The notes beneath the pieces were generated by a model, which was not told the origin of the DNA, searched no databases, and saw only the letters and a list, made by a program, of their open reading frames with translations. A stretch of 64,000 nt of DNA from positions 80,018-144,017 of the forward strand of contig NZ_JANARS010000011.1 of NCBI RefSeq assembly GCF_024199985.1. The letters are read 5' to 3'. The translations under genes were made by a program, and so were the position numbers. Of the stretch, positions 23,901 to 32,431 are shown in pieces. The DNA comes from Nocardioides pinisoli. Its GTDB lineage: Bacteria; Actinomycetota; Actinomycetes; Propionibacteriales; Nocardioidaceae. How positions within the stretch are numbered: the first letter of the stretch is position 1; each line of letters opens with the position of its first letter.

Positions 23901-26900
23901 GGCCGTGACGCGGCCGGCGGCGGTCAGGTCGTGGTCGGCAAGGACGGCGCCTGGCTGCAGTTCGAGCCGGTCAGCTTCCACCAGATCGACACCTTCAACC
24001 TGCGGGTCCAGGCCAACGCCGCCGGCGGCACCATCGAGCTGCGCAAGGGCAGCCCGATCGGTGACGTGGTCGGCACGGCCGAGGTGCCCGCGACCGGCCT
24101 GCAGTACCGCGACGTCGCGGTCGACGTGAGCGAGGTGGGCAGCGAGACGATGGAGCTCTACCTGGTGTTCACCGGGACCGGCGACATCAAGCTCAACTTC
24201 ACCGAGGCCATCGGCCAGGGCATCTCGCCGACCGCCAAGCCGGTCGTCGCCCTCACCGAGCCGGTCGACGGCGACAAGCTCGACCCCGGTGCCGAGGTGG
24301 CCGTCGCCGCCGACGCGACCGACGCCGACGGATCGATCGACAAGGTCGAGTTCTTCGCCGGCGACACGAAGATCGGCGAGGACGCCACCGCGCCCTACAC
24401 CGCCACCTGGACCGCTCCGGACGAGGAGGGGCTCTACGAGCTGACGGCGAAGGCGACCGACAACGAGGGCAACACCACCACCTCGCGCCTGGTGCAGGTG
24501 CAGGTCGGCGAGCTCTTCGGCGACCTCGTCCCCTTCAGCAACGTCAACGGTGAGTTCGAGCGCCTCGGCGCCGGTGCGTTCCGGATCTCCGGCGCGGGCG
24601 CCAACGCGTGGCAGGGCACCGACCAGTACACGACGCTCTACAAGCCCGCCGGGGGCGACGACGAGTACGACGCGATCGTGCGGGTCGACGCCAGCACCCT
24701 GGTCAACAACTCCGGCAAGGCGGGCCTCATCATCCGCAACGACATGACGCAGCCCGGCACCTCGCCCGGCTACGCCATGCTCGCCTGGCGCCGTGCGTCC
24801 GGGATGGAGTTCCTGTCCGACCCCGACGGCAACGGTCAGCTCAACGCCTCGACCGCGGGCGGTGCGAGCACCGTGCCGAAGTGGCTCAAGCTGAGCCGCC
24901 GCGGCGCCCAGGTGTCGGCGTACTGGTCCAACAACGGCACCACCTGGACCCAGGTCGGGACCACGGTGACCCTCGCGGGCATCGCCGCCACTCAGGACGT
25001 CGGCATGTTCATCATGGCCCACGAGAACGTGGTCCGCACCGCCGACTTCTCGCAGTTCCGCATCGACATCGACCCGCAGGAGCCGCAGCCGGAGCCGACG
25101 ACGCCGAGCGACCCGCTCACCTGTGTCACCGGGCCCGTCTCCGACGAGTTCGACTCGCCGGCGCTGCTGCCCAAGTGGGCGGTGCGCAACGCTCCGGGTG
25201 CCCCCATCACCCAGTCCGGCGGCTCGCTGCGCCTGCCCGTGACGAACGGAGACATCAACGAGACGAGCCCCGGCCCGGTGAGCTTCGCCGGCCAGCCGGT
25301 GCCGTCCGGCGACTGGACCGCGACCACGAAGATCACGCTCGACCACAGCTCGCACTGGCAGTGGGCCGGCCTGGTCGTGCACCAGTCGGACGACGAGTAC
25401 AACAAGATCGGCTTCGTGCGGCACCAGGACGGCACGCGGTTCGTGGAGTTCCAGTCCGAGACCAACGGCCGGCGCACCACGCCTGCCGCCCCGGTCGTGG
25501 CGGCGGACTTCCCGAGCACGATCCAGCTGCGGCTCACCAACGTCGCGGGCAAGCTCAGCGGGGCCTACTCGGCCGACGGTGAGGCCTGGACCGAGCTCAC
25601 CGGCACGCTCGACCTCAAGACCGGGTCGGGTGCCAGGATCGGTCTGATGGCCGCCGGCGACCTCGGAACCACGCCGCGCGTTGCGCAGGTCGACTGGTTC
25701 CGGGTGACCCCGGACCGGACGGCGCCGGCCGTGACGCCCGACGACGAGTTCGACGGCACCGCGCTGGACGCCTGCCGCTGGGCGGAGTCGGTGCGCTACA
25801 ACTCCGTCACCGAGTCGGTGGCGGACGGACACCTGAAGATCGCGACGGAGCCGGGCGACATCAACGGCAACAACCCGATCAAGCCGCGCAACTTCATCCT
25901 GCAGGACGCGCCCGCTGGTGACTGGGTGGCCGAGACGAAGTTCAAGGCCCCGCTCAAGCACCGCTACCAGCTGGCCGGGCTGCTGATGTACGGCGACGAC
26001 GACAACTACGCCAAGGCCGACATCGTCGCCTACAACCTGCCGGGTGCCGCGCTCGACCTGCGGGCCGAGCTCGCGGCGGAGAAGGGCGGCAACGGGGTCG
26101 GTGGCGGTGACGCGCTCAACATCGCCGACACCACCGAGAGCGGCTACTGGTGGGTGCAGGTGACCAAGGTCGGCACGACCTACACCGCCGCGGTGAAGTC
26201 CACCGCCGGTGCCTCGTGGACGCCCATCGGTGACGGCATGACCTACGACGGACCGCTCAGCTCGCTGGGTCTCATGGCGATCGGTCCCGACCAGGACGAG
26301 CCGGTCACGGTCGAGTTCGACTACTTCCACCTCGACTCCGAGGGGGAGGAGCCGCCGGCCGACACGACCGCACCGGTCACCACCGCTGCCCAGACCGTCG
26401 TCGAGGACGGCGTGCAGGTCACGCTGACCGCGACCGACGAGACGGACGGCTCCGGCGTCGCGTCGACCGAGTACCGCATCGACGAGGGCGAGTGGACCGA
26501 CTACACCGCTCCCTTCACCGTCAGCGAGCCCGGCACCCACACGGTCGAGTTCCGCTCGACCGACGTGGCGGGCAACGTGGAGACGGTCAAGACCCTCGAG
26601 GTGGTCGTGGAGGCCGCCGACGAGACCGCTCCGAGCACGAGCATCACCTGGTCGCCGGCCGAGGCCGACGGCGAGGAGGGCTGGTACGTCACCGCTCCGA
26701 GCTTCACGCTCGAGGCGGAGGACGACGACTCGGCTGTCGCCACGACCGAGTACCGCATCAACGGCGGTGCGTGGACGACGTACGAGGCGGCGGTGGAGGT
26801 GCCCGACGGTGAGCACACCGTCGAGTTCCGCTCGACCGACGCGGCCGGCAACGAGGAGGACGTGCAGTCCTCCGAGGTGAAGGTCGACACGGTCACCCCG

Positions 26901-27911
26901 GCGACGGGCGCGACCCAGGAGCGGTCCGGCGACGGCGTGCGCGTGGCCCTCGAGGCCACCGACGCCACCTCCGGCGTCGCCCTGACCGAGGTCAAGGTCG
27001 ACCAGGGTGCCTGGAAGACCTACACCGCCCCGGTCATGGTCAACGGTGCCGGTGAGCACACGGTGCGGTTCCGCTCGACCGACAAGGCGGGCAACGTGGA
27101 GGACGAGCAGTCCGTCACGATCACCGTCGACGGCCCGCCCGCCGACACCACGGCCCCGGTCACCACCGTGCGGACCGCCCCGGCATCGCCCAACAGCGCC
27201 GGCTGGTTCGCCACGGCCGTGACGGTGACGCTCACCGCCGCGGACGCAGGCTCCGGGTTGGCGCGCACCGAGTACCGCATCGGCAACGGCGCGTGGACGG
27301 CGTACACCGCTCCGTTCACGATCACCCAGCAGGGCCGCCAGGTCCTGCAGGTGCGGTCGGTCGACAAGGCCGGCAACGTCGAGACCGCGCAGTCGAAGGA
27401 GGTCGCGATCGACACCGGCGCGCCGGAGGTCACCATCTCCGGGCTCCGGGAGCGCACCTACCCGAGCCACAAGACGGCAGAGGTGGCGTGGACCGCGACG
27501 GACGCGACGTCCGGTGTGGGCACCGTGCGGGCGACGCTCGACGACCAGCCCGTGGCCGCCGGCGAATGGCAGATGTGGACGCTGTCCACGGGCCGCCACG
27601 TCCTGACGGTCACCGCGACGGACAACGCCGGCAACACCAGCTCGCGCACGGTGAGCTTCACCGTCCGGGCGACCGGCAAGTCGCTGAAGAACGTCGTGAA
27701 GGCCGTGGCCGCGGACGGCGAGGTGGGCCCCAAGCTGGCCACCAAGTTGCTCCAGGCCGACAAGGACGCTCGCAAGGCCGAGCGCTCCGGCGACCGGCGG
27801 GCCGCGAAGAAGGAGCTCAAGCAGCTGCGCAAGCTGGTCCGTCGCAAGCTCGACGGTGAGCTCCGCGCCGCCCTGCTCGCCCAGGTGAAGGAGCGCATGG
27901 CCAAGCGCTGA
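20958..27911 (+). CDS. Secreted multidomain ThuA / glucose-sorbosone dehydrogenase protein
   Basis: 2317 residues. Signal peptide 1-42 (cleavage after AQA). Domains by eye: ThuA-like fold (about 46-275), glucose/sorbosone dehydrogenase beta-propeller (about 285-765, with HTGGGLDIDDDGNLFIGVGDD, GFRNPFRFS and LDWGGGYG), PKD (768-852), a CBM6-like beta-sandwich (965-1088), an Ig-like domain (1095-1185), three lectin/laminin-like sandwiches (1190-1371, 1385-1585, 1595-1795), about four OmpL47-type repeats (YRI..G.WT.YTAP; 1802-2155), an Ig-like domain and a basic helical tail (2239-2317). No LPXTG or TM end, so released or electrostatically bound to the wall. Likely an extracellular carbohydrate-binding, sugar-oxidising enzyme; the substrate is unknown. 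ATG follows CTGGAGG. Confidence 0.85.
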   Translation: MSLTTSPRPIVRRSSVGTALTAALALVGSVLLGVVAAVPAQAHEGHGHVLIFTEDAAGDWHDAAIAQATPKVEAALEAEGMEVTVVHKETAGGSEAVFTDEGLAPFDAILVFQANGDPWNASEKAALERWQAAGNGIAAVHNALDMRGNYPWWDNMVGSLMPGHAPTGTDPGPSGVVRNEDTTHPSTKHFEGTEDVTRWTRNDEWYNFSNNVRGTAHVLQSMDETTYSGGNMGYDHPITWCKPYEGGRFWGTALGHFPSHYDEPDFMAELVGGIKYVAGLEEGDCGGTVWSNYERIPLDQNTSAPFAIDVADDGKVFYTELVRGQLRMYDPESQAVTTVLSLPVYSGGEDGLLGVALDPDFTTNGHIFLYRSAESPNNADPGNFWSTVSRFTFENGSVDPASEKVIIKIPARRLPDEPGHTGGGLDIDDDGNLFIGVGDDVNPHSEPSGGYAPLSERAGTFHDARETSANTNDLRGKILRITPVDEPGEPGAGSSYTIPDGNLFPESEDAGRDKTLPEIYAMGFRNPFRFSIDSETGWLSMADYSPDNGTDAPATRGPAGIAEWNLIKSPGNYGWPLCMGGNHQGQNPNGEPFRDVDYGTTTPLNPPVVGDYFDCANPVNDSSRNTGLTNLPPARAADMYYGYRRSSVGAIPQGGGLAPMGGPIYRYDEELESDTKFPASYDGKPFFYDWARNKMYNIQLKDPAAAQGTQVEKVNPFLPNVPFLAPIDSKFGPDGSMYVLDWGGGYGRDNPTSGLYRIDYISGSRSPVARIDATPDSGQAPLEVTFDGSRSSDPEDEELTYAWDFDGDGTTDATGVTATHTYETNGVFDARLTVTDPADKSGTTTVPITVGNTRPVVELEAPPNGAFFDFGDEISWNVEVTDPEEGDDVDPQAVEVQPALGHDDHAHPLNASRGLTGSHVTSIGGHAADENIFYAVDARYTDTGGVDGADKLLGSDTAVIFPKLRQAEWFDAKSDTATVAPGRDAAGGGQVVVGKDGAWLQFEPVSFHQIDTFNLRVQANAAGGTIELRKGSPIGDVVGTAEVPATGLQYRDVAVDVSEVGSETMELYLVFTGTGDIKLNFTEAIGQGISPTAKPVVALTEPVDGDKLDPGAEVAVAADATDADGSIDKVEFFAGDTKIGEDATAPYTATWTAPDEEGLYELTAKATDNEGNTTTSRLVQVQVGELFGDLVPFSNVNGEFERLGAGAFRISGAGANAWQGTDQYTTLYKPAGGDDEYDAIVRVDASTLVNNSGKAGLIIRNDMTQPGTSPGYAMLAWRRASGMEFLSDPDGNGQLNASTAGGASTVPKWLKLSRRGAQVSAYWSNNGTTWTQVGTTVTLAGIAATQDVGMFIMAHENVVRTADFSQFRIDIDPQEPQPEPTTPSDPLTCVTGPVSDEFDSPALLPKWAVRNAPGAPITQSGGSLRLPVTNGDINETSPGPVSFAGQPVPSGDWTATTKITLDHSSHWQWAGLVVHQSDDEYNKIGFVRHQDGTRFVEFQSETNGRRTTPAAPVVAADFPSTIQLRLTNVAGKLSGAYSADGEAWTELTGTLDLKTGSGARIGLMAAGDLGTTPRVAQVDWFRVTPDRTAPAVTPDDEFDGTALDACRWAESVRYNSVTESVADGHLKIATEPGDINGNNPIKPRNFILQDAPAGDWVAETKFKAPLKHRYQLAGLLMYGDDDNYAKADIVAYNLPGAALDLRAELAAEKGGNGVGGGDALNIADTTESGYWWVQVTKVGTTYTAAVKSTAGASWTPIGDGMTYDGPLSSLGLMAIGPDQDEPVTVEFDYFHLDSEGEEPPADTTAPVTTAAQTVVEDGVQVTLTATDETDGSGVASTEYRIDEGEWTDYTAPFTVSEPGTHTVEFRSTDVAGNVETVKTLEVVVEAADETAPSTSITWSPAEADGEEGWYVTAPSFTLEAEDDDSAVATTEYRINGGAWTTYEAAVEVPDGEHTVEFRSTDAAGNEEDVQSSEVKVDTVTPATGATQERSGDGVRVALEATDATSGVALTEVKVDQGAWKTYTAPVMVNGAGEHTVRFRSTDKAGNVEDEQSVTITVDGPPADTTAPVTTVRTAPASPNSAGWFATAVTVTLTAADAGSGLARTEYRIGNGAWTAYTAPFTITQQGRQVLQVRSVDKAGNVETAQSKEVAIDTGAPEVTISGLRERTYPSHKTAEVAWTATDATSGVGTVRATLDDQPVAAGEWQMWTLSTGRHVLTVTATDNAGNTSSRTVSFTVRATGKSLKNVVKAVAADGEVGPKLATKLLQADKDARKAERSGDRRAAKKELKQLRKLVRRKLDGELRAALLAQVKERMAKR

Positions 27912-27936
27912 GCGAGCAGGTCCGGCACCGAGACTG

Positions 27937-27974
27937 GCCGGGCCCGGGGAGGGTGCCTCTTCCCCGGGCCCGGC
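27937..27974 (+). terminator. Terminator after the ThuA/dehydrogenase gene
   Basis: Perfect 14-bp stem (27937-27950 with 27961-27974), 10-base loop, followed by TCTTCC. Confidence 0.85.
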
Positions 27975-28085
27975 TCTTCCACGCCTACGGGCCCCTCGGT
28001 GCCCGTCCCGATGTCCGCTCCGACCCACACCCGGAGGGCCGGACTGTGGTGCCCGCCCACACGGTGTCGACGGTCACACCCCCGC

Positions 28086-28091
28086 TAGGGT
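28086..28091 (+). promoter_or_regulatory. -10 element for scoA
   Basis: TAGGGT, 7 bases before ATG 28099, no ribosome site. An 8/10 match to a CRP box (28063-28078) overlaps this promoter but is too weak to call. Confidence 0.5.
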
Positions 28092-28098
28092 CTCGGGC

Positions 28099-28926
28099 AT
28101 GGACAAAGTGGTCTCTTCTGCGGCCGAGGCGGTCGCCGACATCCCGGACGGCGCCACCCTCGCGGTCGGCGGGTTCGGGCTGTGCGGCATCCCGTCGGTG
28201 CTCATCGATGCGATCCTCGAGGCCGGCACGACCGACCTCGAGGCGGTCTCCAACAACTGCGGCGTGGACGAGTGGGGACTCGGTCGCCTGCTCTTCGCCA
28301 AGCGGATCCGGCGGATGATCTCCTCCTACGTCGGGGAGAACAAGGAGTTCGCCCGGCAGTACCTCTCCGGGGAGCTCGAGGTCGAGCTGACGCCCCAGGG
28401 CACCCTCGCCGAGCGGATGCGGGCCGGCGGCTCGGGCATCCCGGGCTTCTACACCGCGACCGGTGTCGGCACCCAGGTGGCCGAGGGCGGTCTGCCGTGG
28501 AAGTACGACGACTCCGGCAACGTGATCGTCTCCTCGCCGCCCAAGGAGACGAAGGTCTTCGCCACCGCGGAGGGGGAGAAGGAGTACGTCCTCGAGGAGG
28601 CCATCGTGGCCGACTTCGGGCTCGTGCGGGCCTGGAAGGGCGACCGGCACGGCAACCTCGTCTACCGGCAGTCCGCGCGCAACTTCAACCCGCTCGCCGC
28701 GATGTGCGGCCGGGTCACGATCGCTGAGGTCGAGGAGCTCGTCGAGCCCGGCGAGCTCGACCCCAACGACGTCCACACCCCGGGTGTCTACGTGCAGCGC
28801 GTGGTGGCGCTGACGCCCGAGCAGGCGGCGGACAAGAAGATCGAGAAGGTCACGACGCGGCCTCGACTGGACTCCTCGGGTGATGCACTCGTGGACGACG
28901 CGGCGACGCACGGACTGGGAGGCTGA
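28099..28926 (+). CDS. scoA: 3-oxoacid CoA-transferase subunit A
   Basis: 275 residues. Class I CoA-transferase alpha subunit: LAVGGFGLCGIPSVLI near 25 (the usual GGFGxxGxP motif), GVDEWGLGRLL, SYVGEN and GGSGIPGFYTATGVGT are family signatures. With subunit B it exchanges CoA between succinyl-CoA and acetoacetate or another 3-oxoacid. The B gene starts one base after this stop. Exact donor and acceptor cannot be read from the sequence; the succinyl-CoA:3-ketoacid type is most likely. Confidence 0.92.
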   Translation: MDKVVSSAAEAVADIPDGATLAVGGFGLCGIPSVLIDAILEAGTTDLEAVSNNCGVDEWGLGRLLFAKRIRRMISSYVGENKEFARQYLSGELEVELTPQGTLAERMRAGGSGIPGFYTATGVGTQVAEGGLPWKYDDSGNVIVSSPPKETKVFATAEGEKEYVLEEAIVADFGLVRAWKGDRHGNLVYRQSARNFNPLAAMCGRVTIAEVEELVEPGELDPNDVHTPGVYVQRVVALTPEQAADKKIEKVTTRPRLDSSGDALVDDAATHGLGG

Positions 28927-28927
28927 C

Positions 28928-29596
28928 ATGAGCTGGACGCGTGAGGAGATGGCGGCCCGGGCCGCCTCGGAGCTGCAGGACGGCTCCTACGTCAACCTCG
29001 GCATCGGGCTGCCGACGCTGGTGCCCAACTACGTCGCCGACGACGTGGAGCTGGTGCTGCAGTCGGAGAACGGCATCCTCGGCGTGGGGGCCTACCCCTT
29101 CGAGGGCGAGGAGGACCCCGACCTGATCAACGCGGGCAAGGAGACGGTGACCCTGCGCCACGGCGCCTCCTTCTTCGACTCCGCGCAGTCCTTCGGGATG
29201 ATCCGCGGCGGGAAGATCGACGCCGCGATCCTCGGCGCCATGCAGGTCTCCGCGGTGGGCGACATCGCCAACTGGATGATCCCCGGCAAGATGGTCAAGG
29301 GGATGGGCGGCGCGATGGACCTGGTCCACGGCGCCAAGCGGGTGATCGTGCTGATGGAGCACGTGGCCAAGGACGGGTCGCTGAAGATCCTCGACGAGTG
29401 CGACCTGCCCTACACCGGCAAGCGCGTGGTGCAGCGGATCATCACCGACCTCGCGGTCATCGACGTGATCGACCCCGCCACCGGCGAGGTCGCCCCGTCG
29501 GGCACGCTCGGCGACCGGGTCCTCAAGCTCGTCGAGCTGGCTCCCGGGGTGTCCGAGGACGAGGTCCGGGAGAAGACCCAGCCGCCGCTGGTGTGA
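28928..29596 (+). CDS. scoB: 3-oxoacid CoA-transferase subunit B
   Basis: 222 residues. VNLGIGLPTLV near 22, catalytic Glu47 in SENGILG, and GGAMDLV near 136 define the beta subunit; the glutamate forms the covalent glutamyl-CoA intermediate. ATG 28928 directly follows scoA. Its last 74 bases overlap, tail to tail, the minus-strand gene ending at 29523. Confidence 0.92.
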   Translation: MSWTREEMAARAASELQDGSYVNLGIGLPTLVPNYVADDVELVLQSENGILGVGAYPFEGEEDPDLINAGKETVTLRHGASFFDSAQSFGMIRGGKIDAAILGAMQVSAVGDIANWMIPGKMVKGMGGAMDLVHGAKRVIVLMEHVAKDGSLKILDECDLPYTGKRVVQRIITDLAVIDVIDPATGEVAPSGTLGDRVLKLVELAPGVSEDEVREKTQPPLV

Positions 29597-30479
29597 CGCC
29601 CGGTTCGCGGGTCGCGAAGTAGCCCTCGAGCTCCCGGAGGGTGTCCTCGTCGAGCGCGCCCTCCGGGTCGGCCGCGATCTCGCGCTGCAGGTGCTCGCGC
29701 GCGGCGTCGTACAGCGGCGGGCTGAGGGCGTAGGGCAGGTTGGCGACGTACCAACGACGGAACGTCCGCGCCCCCAGGCGCTGCAGGAGGCGGGCCAGCA
29801 GCCCCGGCATGCCGCGCCTGATCCAGAAGCCGACCGCTCGGCCGAGCACCCAGGCGACACCGAGGGCGAGGCCCATCACGAGGAGGGTCGAGGCGATCTC
29901 GTCGCCTGCGAAGTTGTCGGTCAGGGTGAAGAAGTTGCCGTAGTAGACCGGGATCAGCACGTCCACCTGGTCGGTGAACGGCCGCACCTGCTCGACCACC
30001 TCGGCCAGCTGCCGGATCGAGTCGAGGTCGGGTCGCGCGTCGTAGGCGTTGCCGACGTGGCCGATCGCGTCGCGCACGTTGGCGAAGGTGCCGCTGATCC
30101 CGTCGAGCTCGAGCACGTCGCGCGCCTGGCCGACCTCGTCGTACGTCGTCTCGATGGCGCCGAGCGTCCGCACGCTCTCGTCGGCCGTCCGCTGCAGCTC
30201 CTCCTGCGGGAGGGTGTGCTCGTTGAGGTAGGTGACGGCGGCCTGGATCTGCTCGCGGTGGTCCACGACGTACTTCGCCTCGTGGTACTTGTCCGCCAGG
30301 TTGGGCACGGCGCGGATCGCGTCGCCGGCCTTGCCGCCCGCCGTCTCGGCGTCGCTCAGCGCGACGCTCAGCGCCGCGCCGGCGCCGTAGGCCTTGACGA
30401 GGGTCTCGGCCAGGGAGCCCACCAGGAGTCGTCCGAGCTCGAGCCGGCGCCGTGCTTCCGAGAGGTCCGGGCGGGGCAT
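29523..30479 (-). CDS. Unrecognised protein with coiled-coil part and one membrane segment
   Basis: 318 residues, family not recognised. The first 205 residues look helical and soluble, with repeated heptad-like runs and many charged residues; a strong hydrophobic segment follows (STLLVMGLALGVAWVLGRAV, about residues 218-237), then a basic stretch and a C-terminal acidic helix. ATG 30479 is used because GAAGGA lies nearby upstream and the longer frame adds atypical sequence. Its 3' end overlaps scoB by 74 bases on the other strand. It may be a membrane-tethered structural or signalling protein, but that is only a guess. Confidence 0.62.
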   Translation of the reverse strand: MPRPDLSEARRRLELGRLLVGSLAETLVKAYGAGAALSVALSDAETAGGKAGDAIRAVPNLADKYHEAKYVVDHREQIQAAVTYLNEHTLPQEELQRTADESVRTLGAIETTYDEVGQARDVLELDGISGTFANVRDAIGHVGNAYDARPDLDSIRQLAEVVEQVRPFTDQVDVLIPVYYGNFFTLTDNFAGDEIASTLLVMGLALGVAWVLGRAVGFWIRRGMPGLLARLLQRLGARTFRRWYVANLPYALSPPLYDAAREHLQREIAADPEGALDEDTLRELEGYFATREPGVTPAAAGSSPGPRPRTPREPARRA

Positions 30480-30580
30480 CACGGGTCCTTCGTCGATCGG
30501 CCGGCGGATGGACGAGTCGCTGCAGGCCGCCACGATCCCACCCCGCTCCGCGCCGATGTCCACCCCGAGGGGTGCGGGCC

Positions 30581-30586
30581 TAGCAT
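30581..30586 (+). promoter_or_regulatory. -10 element for aldo/keto reductase gene
   Basis: TAGCAT, 6 bases before ATG 30593; leaderless arrangement. Confidence 0.5.
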
Positions 30587-30592
30587 CGATCC

Positions 30593-31396
30593 ATGACCCA
30601 CGAGCCCGCCGCCCCGCAGCTTCCGCGCCAGACGCTCACCCTCTCCGGGGGCGCGGACATCCCGCTGCTCGGGTTCGGGACCTGGCAGATCACGGGCGAC
30701 GACGCCGTCCGCGCCACGTCGGCGGCACTCGAGGCCGGGTACCGCCACCTCGACACCGCGACGGTGTACGGCAACGAGGCAGAGGTGGGCAGGGCGCTGG
30801 CCGAGAGCGGGGTTCCTCGTGACGAGGTGTTCGTGACGACCAAGTGCCCGCCGGACGACGCCGGCAACGAGCTCGACACCCTGCACAGGAGCCTCGAGCT
30901 GCTGCAGCTCGACCACGTCGACCTGTGGCTGATCCACTGGCCGGGGGCGGGGTCCGTCAACGCCGACATGTGGCGGGCGTTCGTCAAGGCCCGCGAGGCC
31001 GGGCTGGCCCGGGCGATCGGGGTGAGCAACTTCGACGCCGAGCTGCTCGACGAGGTCACCGAGGCGACCGGTGAGGCGCCGGCGATCAACCAGGTCCGGT
31101 GGAGTCCACTGCTCTTCGACGCCACCGTGCTGGCGGAGCACCGCGCGCGTGGAGTGGCGGTCGAGGGTTACAGCGCGCTCCGGGGCGGGACGCTCGAGCA
31201 CCCCGCGATCACGGCGATCGCCGACCGCGTGGGTCGTACGCCGGCCCAGGTGATCATCCGCTGGCACCTGCAGCACGAGGTCGTCGTGATCCCCAAGTCG
31301 GTCGATGCCGAGCGCATCCGGTCGAACGCGGACGTGGCCGGGTTCTCCCTCGGCGACGAGGACATGGCGGCGCTCGACGCCGTCGGCGGCCGCTAG
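30593..31396 (+). CDS. Aldo/keto reductase (2,5-diketo-gluconate reductase-like)
   Basis: 267 residues. The catalytic tetrad is intact: Asp54 and Tyr59 in RHLDTATVYGNE, Lys84 in TTKC, His115 in LIHWP. IPKSV near the C-terminus is the NADPH-binding segment of the AKR5-type subfamily. Cytoplasmic NADPH-dependent carbonyl reduction is expected; the physiological substrate is unknown. A free-standing gene, divergent from the membrane protein gene at 29523-30479. Confidence 0.9.
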   Translation: MTHEPAAPQLPRQTLTLSGGADIPLLGFGTWQITGDDAVRATSAALEAGYRHLDTATVYGNEAEVGRALAESGVPRDEVFVTTKCPPDDAGNELDTLHRSLELLQLDHVDLWLIHWPGAGSVNADMWRAFVKAREAGLARAIGVSNFDAELLDEVTEATGEAPAINQVRWSPLLFDATVLAEHRARGVAVEGYSALRGGTLEHPAITAIADRVGRTPAQVIIRWHLQHEVVVIPKSVDAERIRSNADVAGFSLGDEDMAALDAVGGR

Positions 31397-31513
31397 GCCT
31401 GCCGGCGGGGGGTCAGGTGATCGGTGAGGACCTCGGGGCTCACCGCACCCGCAGGGGTGGCGTGGCGCGCCGCAGGATCGCCGGTCGTCGCGTCATGCGG
31501 CATCCTCGATGCG

Positions 31514-32413
31514 ATGGCGAACATCAACGTCCTCGGCTACCCGAGCAGCGCGGGCGCCTACTGCGTCGGCGTCGAGCACTCTCCGGCCGCCCTCCGTGAC
31601 GCCGGCCTGGTCGCTGCGCTGCAGTCCGCCGGGCACGAGGTCACCGACCTCGGCGACCTGCCGGTCCACCTCTGGAGACCGGACCAGGAGCGGCCGCTGG
31701 CCCAGAACCTCGACGAGGAGGTCGAGGCACTCCGGGTGCTGGTCGACGCGGCGGCGCCGTTGGTCACGACCGACGACCGCCTGCTCGTCCTCGGCGGAAG
31801 CTGCACCGTGGCGCTCGGGCTGTGCGGGGCAGTGGCATCTGCCGGGATCGAGCCCCACCTCGTCTACGTCGACCGGCACCTCGACCTCAACACGCCCGAC
31901 TCGACCACCGAGGGCTCGCTCAGCTGGATGGGCATGGCCCACGCGCTCGACCTGCCCGGCGCGGAGGAGTCGCTGGTCGGACTGGGGGGTCGAGGGCCCG
32001 TCCTGCAGGCGGAGCACCTGGTCTACCTCGGCGTCGAGCTCTCGGGCGAGACCACGGAGTGGGAGCGCGACCAGGTCGACCGCCTCGGGATCACCGTCAC
32101 CACGCAGGCGGAGCTGGTGGCGGACCCAACGGCCGCCGCGCTGCAGGCGAGAGGCGCCCTGCCCGACGGGCCGTTCGTGGTCCACGTCGACGTGGACGTG
32201 CTGGACTTCCTCGACGCCCCGCTGGCCGAGAACGTCAACGGCCGCAACTCCGGCCCGACCCTGGTCCAGCTGGGTGAGGCGCTGGACGCGCTGTGGCGCG
32301 CGCCGGGCTTCATCGGCATGTCGATCGGGCAGCTCGTGCCCGCGCACGCGGCGTCCGACCCCACCTCCCTCGGTCGACTCGTGGAGGCGCTCACCCCGCC
32401 GGGCGACGCCTGA
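31514..32413 (+). CDS. Arginase/agmatinase-fold protein with altered metal site
   Basis: 299 residues. Ureohydrolase landmarks: GGSCT at 94-98 where arginases have GGDHS, DRHLD at 120-124 (matching DAHxD) and VDVDVLD at 225-231 (matching SxDxDxxDP). So three Asp/His metal motifs are largely kept, but the first His is Cys97 and the preceding Asp is Ser96. I recall a Cys at this site in other actinobacterial members of the superfamily, but the substrate is unknown. ATG 31514 gives the conserved start; a frame extending to 31424 has no support. There is no ribosome site. Confidence 0.75.
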   Translation: MANINVLGYPSSAGAYCVGVEHSPAALRDAGLVAALQSAGHEVTDLGDLPVHLWRPDQERPLAQNLDEEVEALRVLVDAAAPLVTTDDRLLVLGGSCTVALGLCGAVASAGIEPHLVYVDRHLDLNTPDSTTEGSLSWMGMAHALDLPGAEESLVGLGGRGPVLQAEHLVYLGVELSGETTEWERDQVDRLGITVTTQAELVADPTAAALQARGALPDGPFVVHVDVDVLDFLDAPLAENVNGRNSGPTLVQLGEALDALWRAPGFIGMSIGQLVPAHAASDPTSLGRLVEALTPPGDA

Positions 32414-32431
32414 CCTCGACGACCGGCGGGG

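Noticed and set aside
20895..28028. A 2377-codon open frame on the minus strand spanning the whole ThuA/dehydrogenase gene
   Set aside because: It is a GC-rich antisense shadow: composition is repetitive Val/Gly/Arg/His-rich, no domain is recognisable, and the plus-strand protein has signal peptide and clear domains.
28063..28078. CRP-like sequence GGTGT-CGACGG-TCACA upstream of scoA
   Set aside because: Only 8 of 10 positions, one half-site is poor, and it overlaps the likely -10 region; not enough to call.
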